64,000 bases of DNA from NVTR01 sp036480115 (lineage in GTDB: Bacteria > Pseudomonadota > Alphaproteobacteria > Rhodobacterales > Rhodobacteraceae). Below are positions 1-8,888 of the stretch, piece after piece. Below the pieces are notes generated by a model. It did not search any database. It saw only the letters and a list, made by a program, of their open reading frames with translations, and was not told where the DNA came from. The stretch is taken from contig CBDDAE010000001.1 in assembly GCA_965224795.1 (NCBI GenBank), positions 124,001 through 188,000 of the forward strand. Direction: 5' to 3'. A program made the position numbers and the translations under genes. Positions within the stretch are counted from its first letter, which is position 1. The number at the start of each line of letters is the position of its first letter.

Positions 1-400
1 CCGACATTTCAACGCGGCGTATCAACTGTTGGTACAACCGGTCATAATCGGCAACATTTTTGACCCGGGCGCGCACCAGATAATCCAGATCACCCGTCAT
101 CCGAAATGCCGACTGAATTTCCGGCATATCGGCTGTGGCCTTGGCAAATGCCGCCAACCAATCAGGATCATGTTGATCGGTGCGGATCAGGATAAAAACA
201 GATAAACCTATTCCCAACTTTTCAGGGTCAAGTATCGCCACCCGGCGTCGGATCACTCCTGAATTTTCCAATGCTTTGATACGTCGCCAGATGGCATTGC
301 GCGACAACCCCACTTTTTCGGCGAGTATTTCCAACGGTTGGTTGGAATCACGTTGTAATTGCCCAAGGATTCGCCGATCTATCTGGTCAATATCATCCAT
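1..400 (-). CDS. Lrp/AsnC family transcriptional regulator (partial)
   Basis: Read on the minus strand from ATG at 400, the product begins MDDIDQIDRRILGQLQRDS, the classic AsnC-type helix-turn-helix start. The HTH (ILAEKVGLSRNAIWRRIKAL, about residues 24-43) is followed by the beginning of the ligand-binding RAM domain. The gene runs off the left edge of the window after about 133 codons, so the C-terminal end of the RAM domain is not seen. Lrp/AsnC proteins usually sense amino acids and often regulate a neighbouring gene. The divergent neighbour is a DUF6356 gene 115 bp away, so the two may share a control region. The effector cannot be predicted. Confidence 0.93.
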   Translation of the reverse strand, partial: MDDIDQIDRRILGQLQRDSNQPLEILAEKVGLSRNAIWRRIKALENSGVIRRRVAILDPEKLGIGLSVFILIRTDQHDPDWLAAFAKATADMPEIQSAFRMTGDLDYLVRARVKNVADYDRLYQQLIRRVEMS

Positions 401-515
401 AAATCCAGTATACTGGGAAATTTTCACATTAAAAGTGCAAATTTATGCAACAAAGGGATTTATTCCCATACGAATTGCCCTATTTTCATACATAATCAGC
501 CTGAAGGGGAAGACC

Positions 516-722
516 ATGATTGACCGTGTATTTTTAGATCATCCGCGCAGTGTCGACGAAACTTATCTGGAACATCTGCTGTTTGCCGGACGATTTTCAG
601 GCCTATTGGCCCTGGCCGCCGGGGCAGCTTTAGTGCATGCAATTATCCCCTGCCTGTTTGAAAAAACTGCTAGCCGGATCATAGCTGGATTATATGCGCG
701 CACCCATAATCGGGGCCAGTAA
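516..722 (+). CDS. DUF6356 family small membrane protein
   Basis: A 68-aa protein starting at ATG 516 behind a GAAGGGGA ribosome binding site (502-509). A longer in-frame reading from 180 overlaps the divergent regulator and has no such signal, so I rejected it. The N-terminus (FLDHPRSVDETYLEHL) and the single hydrophobic helix at about residues 27-47, followed by CLFEKTAS, fit the DUF6356 family. That family is common in Rhodobacterales and has no known function. It is probably an inner-membrane protein. Confidence 0.8.
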   Translation: MIDRVFLDHPRSVDETYLEHLLFAGRFSGLLALAAGAALVHAIIPCLFEKTASRIIAGLYARTHNRGQ

Positions 723-863
723 CGCTGTTTGACGTGGGCAACTCCTGTAATTTCCCAGCCTGTGGATAACTGCCAAATATACAACAGTTAAAACCGGTTA
801 GAGCCAAGCCGCTTGTACAAGAACGTCCCCGTCCACTAGCATTGCGGCGGGTTAAGGCCGGTG

Positions 864-882
864 GTTGACTATAAAGTTCAAC
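864..882. promoter_or_regulatory. Inverted repeat in porin-like gene upstream region
   Basis: GTTGA and TCAAC are separated by 9 bases, forming a perfect 5-bp dyad that overlaps a TTGACT -35-like hexamer 32 bp upstream of the beta-barrel gene. It could be an operator. The arms are short, so chance is not excluded. A perfect DnaA-box sequence (TGTGGATAA) lies upstream at 761-769. Confidence 0.25.
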
Positions 883-913
883 CTATTTCCGAGCCGATGA
901 GTGGGAGCGATCA

Positions 914-2077
914 ATGGCAGATCGAATAGGGGCCACAGCCGTGGTCGCTTTAGCAATGTGCTTAGCAGGCAATACTAATGCACAGGAATTTAAACCATCT
1001 CCTGTAGCGCAAATAGAGCTACGTTTATCGCTTGGTGGAGCCCTGTTGCAAATGGGATCGCCTACAACATTTGAACGCGCCTATTTACGGTTTGATGGTG
1101 AAGCTGGGGTAGACCTGAAATTTGACAATTTTACTATCTCGCCCCGCGTTGCCAGCTACGGCTGGAATAGTGAGCTAGGGATAGGAAGAGAACGAAGCAA
1201 CGAACTACTACCTTATATTGACCTGTCCTTTGGCAATTGGATTGTGTCAGCAGGAGACGTGCAAGGACGTCCATTGCCACTACCGGAAAAGATAGCCACG
1301 CACACCGTTATAGAAACCCGACCAATATATGCCTATTACGCCGACCGACAGGACATTGACGCCGAAAACGCTGCACCAATTGATGGATTTCGCGACAACT
1401 CTCTTACCTCTTCAGGTGGCAAGCTGGCATTGGCCTATGCGCAGGATAACTGGTTCTTACGCGGTATAATTGACCCTGGAATTGTTAAAGACCTTGATCT
1501 ATTGACTGGTATTTATGTAGCGCGTGAGTATTACAGACTAGAGACTGGCGCTGAATTTACACTTGCAAGCGGTACATCCCTTCGTGCCGGTGCCGCAATT
1601 TGGCACCAGGATTCTTACCAAAATACCAATGGTAGAATCGTTGATACCAACACTGGTAGCAAATCAGTTCGCTGGGGCAATGGTGCTATCGGCACCGAAT
1701 TTGGCATAGCAGCAGATATGGGTAAATTTGACGTCGGACTTACAATTACCGCGATCCAAGGACCCTATTCTGATGCCGTTGTTTCAACGGCCCCCGACGA
1801 TATGCGAAGCGCTGCGCATCTGATTTCATCATACCAGATAAACGAAAAATTATCCGTTGCTGGCACCTATTCGCAAACCCTTTGGGAATTGACCAATAAC
1901 CCTAGTCTTGGCTTGCAAACCGGGCGATTGCTGCAAGTGGGTGCTGAATACAAGATTAATGAAAAGATAGCCGTAGGGTTAGGTTATGTTTGGAGCGACA
2001 GTTCAGGTTGGAGCGGAGGCGCCGCACCGAAGGCTACACTGTCCTATCCGGTTCTTGGAGTTAGCATTGCCTTCTAA
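914..2077 (+). CDS. Outer-membrane beta-barrel (porin-like) protein
   Basis: 387 aa with an N-terminal Sec signal peptide (about residues 1-23, ending in ...NTNAQ). Alternating hydrophobic/polar stretches run throughout. The last strand ends in VLGVSIAF, so the protein finishes with the C-terminal phenylalanine expected of an outer-membrane barrel. A GGGAGCGA ribosome binding site precedes ATG 914. No specific porin family could be named; a general diffusion channel or small-substrate porin is the best guess. It is a monocistronic unit convergent with icd (10 bp between ends). Codon usage is richer in A/T-ending codons than in many neighbours. Confidence 0.7.
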   Translation: MADRIGATAVVALAMCLAGNTNAQEFKPSPVAQIELRLSLGGALLQMGSPTTFERAYLRFDGEAGVDLKFDNFTISPRVASYGWNSELGIGRERSNELLPYIDLSFGNWIVSAGDVQGRPLPLPEKIATHTVIETRPIYAYYADRQDIDAENAAPIDGFRDNSLTSSGGKLALAYAQDNWFLRGIIDPGIVKDLDLLTGIYVAREYYRLETGAEFTLASGTSLRAGAAIWHQDSYQNTNGRIVDTNTGSKSVRWGNGAIGTEFGIAADMGKFDVGLTITAIQGPYSDAVVSTAPDDMRSAAHLISSYQINEKLSVAGTYSQTLWELTNNPSLGLQTGRLLQVGAEYKINEKIAVGLGYVWSDSSGWSGGAAPKATLSYPVLGVSIAF

Positions 2078-2087
2078 TTAGCTGCAA

Positions 2088-3299
2088 CTAGCCAAGCGCC
2101 ACCTGTAAATTTTCATCAATCTTTTCCAAGAAGCCCTGGGTAGTCAGCCATTTCTGATCTGGACCTACTAGTAATGCCAGGTCTTTTGTCATCTCGCCAC
2201 TCTCTACAGTATCAACTATGACTTTTTCCAGGGTTTCAGCAAACCTCGCCAATTTAGCGTTGTCGTCCAGTTTGGCGCGATGCTTTAGCCCACCAGTCCA
2301 AGCATAGATCGATGCGATTGAATTGGTTGAGGTCGCTTCACCCTTCTGGTGCTGACGATAGTGCCGCGTAACAGTGCCATGCGCAGCTTCTGCCTCAACG
2401 ATCTTTCCGTCGGGTGTCATCAACTGGCTGGTCATCAGACCCAGTGACCCAAAACCCTGCGCCACGGTATCGGATTGCACGTCACCATCATAGTTTTTAC
2501 AGGCCCAGACAAAACCACCCGACCATTTCATCGCTGCGGCGACCATGTCGTCGATCAAACGGTGTTCATAGGTGATGTTGGCTTTCTTGAACTTGGCTTC
2601 AAATTCCTCTTCAAACACCTTGGCAAACAGGTCCTTAAAGCGCCCGTCATAGGCCTTTAGGATTGTGTTCTTTGTGGACAGATAAACTGGCCAACCCATT
2701 TTTAGGCCATAGTTCAAAGATGCACGGGCAAAATCGATGATGCTGTCGTCAAGGTTATACATGCCCATGGCAACCCCGGCGGATGGCGCATCAAAGATGT
2801 CTTTCTCAATGATCGACCCGTCTTCGCCAACGAATTTCATCGTCAGTTTGCCTTTGCCCGGGAACAGGAAATCGGTGGCCTTGTACTGGTCACCAAACGC
2901 ATGGCGGCCAATAACAATCGGCCGGGTCCAGCCGGGTACTAGGCGCGGTACGTTTTTGCAGATGATCGGGGCACGAAAGATGGTGCCGCCCAGAATGTTG
3001 CGGATGGTGCCATTGGGGCTGCGCCACATTTCCTTTAAGCCAAATTCTTCGACCCGCGCTTCATCCGGCGTGATGGTGGCACATTTCACGCCAACACCGA
3101 TTTCCCTGATCTTATTGGCCGCATCAATTGTGATCTGGTCATTGGTATCATCGCGTACTTCCATACCAAGGTCATAATAAAGCAGGTCAATATCCAGGTA
3201 GGGCAGGATCAGTTTTTGCTTGATGAAGTCCCAGATGATACGGGTCATTTCATCACCGTCCAGTTCAACAACAGGGTTTTCGACTTTGATCTTGGTCAT
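2088..3299 (-). CDS. icd: NADP-dependent isocitrate dehydrogenase
   Basis: 403 aa, full length for the eukaryote-like homodimeric IDH found in many alphaproteobacteria. The start MTKIKVENPVVELDGDEMTR is characteristic, and later segments IRNILGGTIFRAPI and EAEAAHGTVTRHYR (substrate and cofactor regions) are present. It oxidatively decarboxylates isocitrate to 2-oxoglutarate in the TCA cycle, producing NADPH in the cytoplasm. An AAGGACG ribosome binding site precedes the ATG at 3299. No anomaly seen. Confidence 0.97.
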   Translation of the reverse strand: MTKIKVENPVVELDGDEMTRIIWDFIKQKLILPYLDIDLLYYDLGMEVRDDTNDQITIDAANKIREIGVGVKCATITPDEARVEEFGLKEMWRSPNGTIRNILGGTIFRAPIICKNVPRLVPGWTRPIVIGRHAFGDQYKATDFLFPGKGKLTMKFVGEDGSIIEKDIFDAPSAGVAMGMYNLDDSIIDFARASLNYGLKMGWPVYLSTKNTILKAYDGRFKDLFAKVFEEEFEAKFKKANITYEHRLIDDMVAAAMKWSGGFVWACKNYDGDVQSDTVAQGFGSLGLMTSQLMTPDGKIVEAEAAHGTVTRHYRQHQKGEATSTNSIASIYAWTGGLKHRAKLDDNAKLARFAETLEKVIVDTVESGEMTKDLALLVGPDQKWLTTQGFLEKIDENLQVALG

Positions 3300-3396
3300 G
3301 GGGCGTCCTTTGGTGCGGGATTCGGTTGCGATCTTTTAGCCTATAATCAGGTCAGTGCAAACACGGTATGCGATTGTATACTTAGTTGGATGCCGG

Positions 3397-3996
3397 TCAA
3401 TCCAGCCCGTTGGCGCGAAAGAATTCTTCCGCCTGCTTTTTGACATGCGCCCATAATTTTGGCGCCCCACGGGTGACCTTGACGCCGACACGGTTTTCAA
3501 GGTCATCCATCGTAACATTGTATTCTTCCCACGATCCACCGCCGGATGCCATGATCTGTTCAATGACCGGGGCAACGCGGTCTATGGCTTTGGCGAAAAT
3601 GGCGTCAGGTGTTTCAGCGGCTTCAAATTCGGTCCAAAGCGTGCGGAAATTGTCGCCCTGTTCCGACGGCAGAAGCCCAAAGATGCGCTTTGCGGCGGCG
3701 GTCTCTTCTAATTCCACCTTGGCATGATCGACGTCACCATGAATCGGGTGATCTCCTACATCGATTTCGACGATATCATGCAACAGCAACATTTGAATGA
3801 CACGGTTGATTTGCACATCTGGTTCAGCGTGTTCCGCCAAGACAGTCGCGAAAAGACAAATGTGCCAGCTGTGTTCGGCACTATTTTCAAAGCGCGACTC
3901 ATCCACAAGTTCAGACGCCCGCAGCACCGATTTTAGTCGGTCAATTTCCAGCAGAAACGCGAATTGATTATCCAGTCGCGATTCCGCCTCCGTCAA
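3397..3996 (-). CDS. HD domain phosphohydrolase (YfbR/HDDC2-like)
   Basis: 199 aa with the HD metal-binding signature: His42 (SAEHSWH), His73-Asp74 (LLHDIVEIDVGD) and a later Asp in FAKAIDRVAP. The length and the EHSWH...HD spacing match YfbR/HDDC2-type 5'-nucleotidases. Family knowledge therefore suggests deoxynucleoside monophosphate or similar phosphomonoester hydrolysis; the substrate is inference. The start is a TTG at 3996 that overlaps the stop of the upstream hydrolase gene (TTGA), indicating translational coupling with the 3993-4646 gene. Confidence 0.85.
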   Translation of the reverse strand: MTEAESRLDNQFAFLLEIDRLKSVLRASELVDESRFENSAEHSWHICLFATVLAEHAEPDVQINRVIQMLLLHDIVEIDVGDHPIHGDVDHAKVELEETAAAKRIFGLLPSEQGDNFRTLWTEFEAAETPDAIFAKAIDRVAPVIEQIMASGGGSWEEYNVTMDDLENRVGVKVTRGAPKLWAHVKKQAEEFFRANGLD

Positions 3997-4646
3997 CGCG
4001 TGGTTTCCGTCAACCGTCGACGCACATATTCATCTACGTTGCCGATCATGGCTTCCATATGTGGGTCTTCAAAGAAATGCCCGGAACCTTCAAGTTCCTG
4101 ATGGGTGATGGTGATGCCCTTTTGCTCATGCAGTTTTTCAACCAACAGGTGTGTATCTTTGGGTGGCGCTACCCGGTCGGCGGTACCATTGATAATCAAA
4201 CCAGACGCCGGGCAGGGGGCCAGGAACGAAAAATCATACATATTGGCAGGGGGCGAGGCAGAAATGAAACCTGTGATTTCTGGCCTGCGCATCAGCAACT
4301 GCATGCCAATCCAGGCACCAAAGGAAAACCCTGCTACCCAGCAATGTTTGGCATTCTGGTTCATGGATTGCAGGTAATCCAGCGCTGACGCTGCATCCGA
4401 CAATTCACCAACACCCTGATCATATTCACCCTGGCTACGCCCAACACCGCGAAAATTGAACCGTAAAACGGTGAAGCCCATATTGTGGAAAGCATAATGC
4501 AGGTTATAGACAACCCGATTATTCATAGTTCCGCCAAACTGTGGATGCGGATGCAAGATGATTGCAATCGGGGCATCCTTGGTCTTTTGCGGGTGATAAC
4601 GACCTTCTAGGCGGCCCTCTGGGCCAGGAAATATTACTTCGGGCAT
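3993..4646 (-). CDS. Alpha/beta hydrolase (dienelactone-hydrolase-like)
   Basis: 217 aa from ATG 4646. A longer frame to 4787 adds a low-quality N-terminus and would run through the Irr box and promoter of the divergent iscR operon, so the shorter start is preferred. The product begins MPEVIFPGPEGRLEGRYH. The oxyanion-region motif HPHPQFGGTMNN, nucleophile elbow GFSFG, Asp (NGTADRVAP) and His (GSGHFFEDPH) are all visible, so the catalytic triad looks complete. This is the alphaproteobacterial small-hydrolase family often annotated as CocE/NonD-like; substrate unknown. It is translationally coupled to the downstream HD gene. Confidence 0.88.
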   Translation of the reverse strand: MPEVIFPGPEGRLEGRYHPQKTKDAPIAIILHPHPQFGGTMNNRVVYNLHYAFHNMGFTVLRFNFRGVGRSQGEYDQGVGELSDAASALDYLQSMNQNAKHCWVAGFSFGAWIGMQLLMRRPEITGFISASPPANMYDFSFLAPCPASGLIINGTADRVAPPKDTHLLVEKLHEQKGITITHQELEGSGHFFEDPHMEAMIGNVDEYVRRRLTETTR

Positions 4647-4707
4647 TGCTGTCTCTGTATTTATGTCAAGATGTCGATTGGAATTCTTGACGAAATCACT
4701 CAGACAC

Positions 4708-4724
4708 CTTAGAACAATTCTAAG
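4708..4724. promoter_or_regulatory. Irr box (iron control element) over the iscR-suf promoter
   Basis: CTTAGAACAATTCTAAG is a perfect 7-bp dyad with a 3-base spacer. It matches the iron control element recognised by Irr in alphaproteobacteria (TTAGAA-NNN-TTCTAA core). A TTGACG at 4687-4692 and a weak TAGAAC at 4710-4715 are 17 bp apart and form a plausible sigma70 promoter, so the box lies on the -10 element. Irr bound there would block transcription of iscR-suf under low iron/haem. Motif seen directly; regulation inferred. Confidence 0.75.
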
Positions 4725-4805
4725 TTTGCCGCCGGGCGGCGGATAGGGTTGCTTGTCGGTAATGAAACTGCTGCCGTACGTCAACAAAATTAAGGGTTTG
4801 GGGCG

Positions 4806-5267
4806 ATGAAACTCAGCACAAAGGGACGTTATGCTATGGTTGCGCTTGCAGATCTGGCAACACAGCCTGCAGAAAGCCTGTCTTCGCTTAGTGACATTTC
4901 AAAACGCCAGAGTATTTCCTTGCCCTATTTGGAACAGCTATTCGTGAAATTGCGGCGCGCTGGTCTGGTTTATTCGGTTCGCGGACCCGGGGGCGGTTAT
5001 CGGCTTGCTAAACTGGCAGAAGAAATCAGCATATCGTCGATCCTTGAGGCCGTTGAAGAAACAGTTTCAGCCATGCACACTGGCCTTGGGGCTTCGGGCG
5101 GAGCGTCCGGAACCAAGGCGCAATCCATGACGAACCGGCTATGGGAATGTCTGTCCGCCAATGTCTATGTGTTTTTGCAGAACATCAGCCTTGCTGAAGT
5201 CATTAAGAATGAGTTGGTGCCATGCCCTGCTGTGCCAACGCTTTTCGAATTGGCGGATGAAACATGA
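4806..5267 (+). CDS. iscR: Rrf2 family regulator IscR
   Basis: 153 aa. The start MKLSTKGRYAMVALADLA is the Rrf2/IscR signature, followed by the winged helix (LPYLEQLFVKLRRAGLV, VRGPGGGYRLAK). It is the first gene of the suf operon and overlaps the next gene by 4 bp, so it is the likely Fe-S-responsive regulator of Fe-S assembly. The three cysteines that ligate the cluster in E. coli IscR (residues 92-104) are absent; the only cysteines are Cys115 and Cys140. From memory, Rhodobacter IscR is also described as an atypical, cysteine-poor form, so this is probably a lineage feature rather than damage. Confidence 0.92.
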   Translation: MKLSTKGRYAMVALADLATQPAESLSSLSDISKRQSISLPYLEQLFVKLRRAGLVYSVRGPGGGYRLAKLAEEISISSILEAVEETVSAMHTGLGASGGASGTKAQSMTNRLWECLSANVYVFLQNISLAEVIKNELVPCPAVPTLFELADET

Positions 5268-6310
5268 GCGCGCATATTTATCTTGATTGGAATGCATCTG
5301 CGCCGCTTTGCGCCGCAGCACGTGAAGCCATGATTGAAGCAATAGATTTGATTGGCAATCCATCTTCCGTGCATGGGCCTGGCAGGGCTGCTAAGGCTGC
5401 AATTGAAAATGCCCGCGCTCATCTATCCGACGCCTGTGGCGCATCCGGGGCCGATATTGTGTTTACGTCCGGTGCGACCGAAGCAGCCGCCCTGGCATTG
5501 GTTGGCCGATCGCTAAAGTGTAGTGCCGCTGAACACGACGCGGTACTGGCTTGGGCTGATCCCGTGCTTAACACCTGCAAAAATGGCGCCATTGCGGCCG
5601 AACTTCCAGGTGAAAACGCCATTCAACTGGCCAACGGCGAAACTGGAGTGGTTCAAAAACTTACGGCTGGATTAGCCGTAAGCGATGTCACTCAGGCCTT
5701 TGGAAAAATCCCAATGGCATTTGATTGGCTGGGTTGTGACATGGCACTGATGTCGGCCCATAAACTAGGCGGGCCGCGCGGGGTTGGGGCGCTGGTGCTA
5801 AAACAGGGGCTGGATGTCACAGCGCAATTGCGTGGTGGCGGGCAGGAAATGGGCCGTCGATCTGGCACAGAGAACCTGATTGGTATCGTCGGATTTGGCG
5901 CGGCTGCAAAAGCGGCCGCCAAAGATCTTGCAGATGGTGTTTGGGAACAGGTTGCTACAAGGCGCGACCAGCTGGAAGCAGCAATCCTTTCGGACGTCCC
6001 CGAGGCAATAATCGTTGGCAAAGATAGCCCGCGCCTGCCCAATACCAGTTGTATCATGGTGCCGGGTTGGAAGGGTGAAACCCAGGTAATGCTGATGGAC
6101 CTTGCAGGATTTGCTATTTCTGCCGGTTCTGCCTGTTCTAGTGGCAAAGTAAAACCCAGTCGGGTTTTGCAGGCCATGGGATACTGCGAGGATCAAAGCA
6201 AAAGCGCGATCCGCGTTTCCATTGGCCCCAGCACCACCGAAAACGAGATATTTCAATTTGCAGATGCCTGGACACAGGCACATAAACGCTATCGCGCAAA
6301 AGCGGCATGA
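5264..6310 (+). CDS. Class V aminotransferase / cysteine desulfurase (NifS/IscS-like)
   Basis: 348 aa PLP enzyme. Seen: YLDWNASAP start, GNPSSVHGPGR, FTSGATEA, the PLP lysine K167 in SAHKLGG, and the active-site cysteine C291 in SAGSACSSGKV, the mobile-loop context of IscS/NifS-type (group I) desulfurases. It should remove sulfur from L-cysteine as persulfide for Fe-S assembly. It is coupled to iscR by an ATGA overlap and is followed 19 bp later by sufB. The operon carries a second desulfurase (sufS at its 3' end), so the division of labour is unclear. At 348 aa it is somewhat shorter than E. coli IscS. Confidence 0.93.
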   Translation: MSAHIYLDWNASAPLCAAAREAMIEAIDLIGNPSSVHGPGRAAKAAIENARAHLSDACGASGADIVFTSGATEAAALALVGRSLKCSAAEHDAVLAWADPVLNTCKNGAIAAELPGENAIQLANGETGVVQKLTAGLAVSDVTQAFGKIPMAFDWLGCDMALMSAHKLGGPRGVGALVLKQGLDVTAQLRGGGQEMGRRSGTENLIGIVGFGAAAKAAAKDLADGVWEQVATRRDQLEAAILSDVPEAIIVGKDSPRLPNTSCIMVPGWKGETQVMLMDLAGFAISAGSACSSGKVKPSRVLQAMGYCEDQSKSAIRVSIGPSTTENEIFQFADAWTQAHKRYRAKAA

Positions 6311-6329
6311 CAAGAAGGCGAACAGGACC

Positions 6330-7853
6330 ATGGCGATTACAGAAGACCTAAAGGTAAAAGACGGCGTTGATCAGGAAACTGTCGATGCCGTGCGTTCCAT
6401 TTCCGGTACCTATAAATACGGCTGGGATACCGATATCGAAATGGAATACATTCCCAAGGGCGTGAATGAAGAAATTGTTCGTCTGATATCGGAAAAGAAT
6501 GGTGAACCGGATTGGATGACGGATTGGCGCCTGTCAGCATTTGCCCGTTGGAAAAAGATCAAAGAACCTACTTGGGCGATGGTGGATTACCCCGAAATCG
6601 ACTATCAGGATCTGTACTATTATGCCCAGCCCAAAAGCATGGTTGAAAAGCCAAAATCTCTGGATGAAGTCGACCCAAAACTACTTGAAACCTATAAGAA
6701 ACTAGGCATTCCGCTTAAAGAACAGATGATTTTGGCTGGTGTCGAAGGGGCTGATCGCGCCCCGTCAGACGGACGAAAAGTTGCCGTGGACGCTGTGTTT
6801 GACAGCGTGTCAGTTGGCACAACTTTTCAAGAAGAACTTTCAAAAGCCGGGGTGATATTTTGCTCAATCGGTGAGGCAATTGAGAACCATCCCGAACTGG
6901 TTAAAAAATACTTGGGATCTGTCGTACCCCCTTCTGACAATTTCTTTGCAACGTTGAATTCCGCCGTGTTTTCAGCCGGGTCCTTTGTCTATATCCCGCC
7001 AGGTGTTCGCTGCCCGATGGAACTATCGACCTATTTCCGCATCAATGCCGAAAACACCGGTCAATTTGAACGTACCCTGATCATTGCCGATAAGGGATCA
7101 TACGTGTCTTATCTTGAAGGTTGCACTGCGCCTATGCGCGACACCAACCAACTGCACGCAGCGGTGGTGGAAATTGTGCTGCTGGGAGATGCCGAGGTGA
7201 AATATTCCACGGTACAAAACTGGTATCCGGGGGACGAAAACGGCGTCGGCGGAATTTACAACTTTGTCACTAAACGCGCCGATTGCCGTGGGGACCGTTC
7301 AAAAGTGATGTGGACCCAGGTTGAAACCGGCTCTGCCATTACCTGGAAATACCCTTCCTGTATTTTGCGCGGCGATGACAGCCAGGGCGAATTTTATTCC
7401 ATCGCCATCGCCAACAACATGCAGCAGGCCGATACTGGCACCAAGATGATCCATCTGGGAAAAAACACCAAAAGCCGGATCGTGTCCAAAGGGATCAGCG
7501 CCGGGCGCGCCCAAAACACCTATCGTGGATTGGTGTCGATGCATCCAAAGGCCAAAAACAGCCGCAACTATACCCAATGTGACAGCCTGCTGATCGGTGA
7601 CAAATGTGGGGCCCATACCGTGCCTTATATTGAGGTTAAGAATAATTCTTCGCGGGTGGAACATGAGGCGACAACATCCAAGGTGGATGACGAACAACTG
7701 TTCTATTGCCGCCAGCGCGGCATGGACGAAGAAGTGGCGTTGGCCCTAATCGTAAACGGTTTTGCCAAAGAAGTTCTGCAGGCTTTGCCGATGGAATTTG
7801 CCATGGAAGCCCAACAACTGGTGGCCATTTCACTAGAGGGGTCAGTGGGGTGA
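6330..7853 (+). CDS. sufB: Fe-S cluster assembly scaffold SufB
   Basis: 507 aa from ATG 6330; an in-frame upstream extension to 6222 overlaps the desulfurase gene and is rejected. Recognised by SGTYKYGWDTDIE, LSTYFRINAENTGQFERTLI, EGCTAPM, and the C-terminal segment with NNSSRVEHEATTSK and FYCRQRGMDEEVA. The conserved cysteine of EGCTAPM and the RVEHEA region belong to the SufB sulfur-transfer path and cluster site. SufB forms the SufBC2D scaffold with SufC and SufD, encoded 1 kb downstream. Length is normal for the family. Confidence 0.97.
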   Translation: MAITEDLKVKDGVDQETVDAVRSISGTYKYGWDTDIEMEYIPKGVNEEIVRLISEKNGEPDWMTDWRLSAFARWKKIKEPTWAMVDYPEIDYQDLYYYAQPKSMVEKPKSLDEVDPKLLETYKKLGIPLKEQMILAGVEGADRAPSDGRKVAVDAVFDSVSVGTTFQEELSKAGVIFCSIGEAIENHPELVKKYLGSVVPPSDNFFATLNSAVFSAGSFVYIPPGVRCPMELSTYFRINAENTGQFERTLIIADKGSYVSYLEGCTAPMRDTNQLHAAVVEIVLLGDAEVKYSTVQNWYPGDENGVGGIYNFVTKRADCRGDRSKVMWTQVETGSAITWKYPSCILRGDDSQGEFYSIAIANNMQQADTGTKMIHLGKNTKSRIVSKGISAGRAQNTYRGLVSMHPKAKNSRNYTQCDSLLIGDKCGAHTVPYIEVKNNSSRVEHEATTSKVDDEQLFYCRQRGMDEEVALALIVNGFAKEVLQALPMEFAMEAQQLVAISLEGSVG

Positions 7854-8113
7854 ATTACCTGCAACATGGCACGGTCTTTTCGATCGAACGCTATATAGCA
7901 GGCCCCCCAAGGTATCGCTAATGAACCAACAAATCAGTATAAATTCGGCTAAACCACGGACGGTTGTTTCTATAATGGAAACAAACTTAGGTGATTGTTT
8001 AGTATTTGCCAGCGAAACACGAGTAATAAGCCGAACTATTGCGCCTCTTCTGCCCAATTCTTGCCCAAAACAAATGCGATTTATTAACCAGATTTATCGC
8101 CAGGACGGGAAAT

Positions 8114-8707
8114 ATGCAGACCGGTATAGCCCAAAAACAGCAGTTTCAGGATCGCCTGCAACGTGTCGCAGCTGGCGGCGCGAATACATTGGGCCATGTC
8201 TATTGCGGCATCACAGTGCCGGAAAGCAAACCGGAACGCAAAAAAAGTTGGCTCTCCCGGGACAAGCCAGAAAAACAAGCCCGCAGCGGTGCAAGTCTAC
8301 CAGTTTCTCTAATCACGGGTTTGATAATTGGCGCGTCAGCAGTGCTGCTAAGCCGCTTTTTGCGTTTCAAACTGACCGGCGGATCAATAGCAGGAAACGA
8401 CGCCGACATAACCATGGTGACAGATATCGTGGTAGCGATCACGATTGCTATACTTCTAAGAATAATCTTCCGGTTCAAATCAAAAATACATGGTGTAGCG
8501 AAACTAACCGGCGTGACCGCCACAGTATTATTGATGCACAACGTGGTTCATGTTGCACCCGGAATTTTCGAACAGGTGTATTCACCCAATTGGGTCAAGC
8601 AGGTCGTAGCCAACACCCAAGCCAATTCAATATTGGTCGCCGGCGTGTCATACGAATTTCCTGTCCCGAAAGATTCAGAAGTGAAAATTTCGGCGCTCAT
8701 AAACTAG
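8114..8707 (+). CDS. Conserved membrane protein inside the suf operon
   Basis: 197 aa from ATG 8114, preceded by GGACGGGA (8103-8110). The N-terminal ~60 residues are hydrophilic (MQTGIAQKQQFQDRLQRV...). Hydrophobic helices follow at roughly residues 62-80 (LPVSLITGLIIGASAVLL), 98-116 (TMVTDIVVAITIAILLRII) and 128-146 (LTGVTATVLLMHNVVHVAP). I do not recognise the family. It sits between sufB and sufC on the same strand, an unusual place for a membrane protein. The frame 7921-8883 overlaps it but shows no protein-like composition and is rejected. The 260 bp after sufB hold no convincing gene. Confidence 0.6.
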   Translation: MQTGIAQKQQFQDRLQRVAAGGANTLGHVYCGITVPESKPERKKSWLSRDKPEKQARSGASLPVSLITGLIIGASAVLLSRFLRFKLTGGSIAGNDADITMVTDIVVAITIAILLRIIFRFKSKIHGVAKLTGVTATVLLMHNVVHVAPGIFEQVYSPNWVKQVVANTQANSILVAGVSYEFPVPKDSEVKISALIN

Positions 8708-8888
8708 CCCCAAGCCAAAATTATCGAAAATCTGTCAGTGTTATTGCTGGCCCTAACACCTGTTTTCCTGTCGTCGGGAAAGCAACTGAGTTAGGCGTTT
8801 TTTTCGACATTTCCAAATCACTATTCAATCCCATTCCTGCCAATTCAATTGGCGGACGAACTTTATCCAATGAAAAAAGGTAACCAAG

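Noticed and set aside
180..515. N-terminal extension of the DUF6356 gene
   Set aside because: It lies antisense to the Lrp gene; a clear ribosome binding site supports ATG 516.
7921..8883. 320-aa plus-strand frame between sufB and sufC
   Set aside because: Arg/Asn-rich composition with no domain; it overlaps a better-supported membrane protein gene in another frame.
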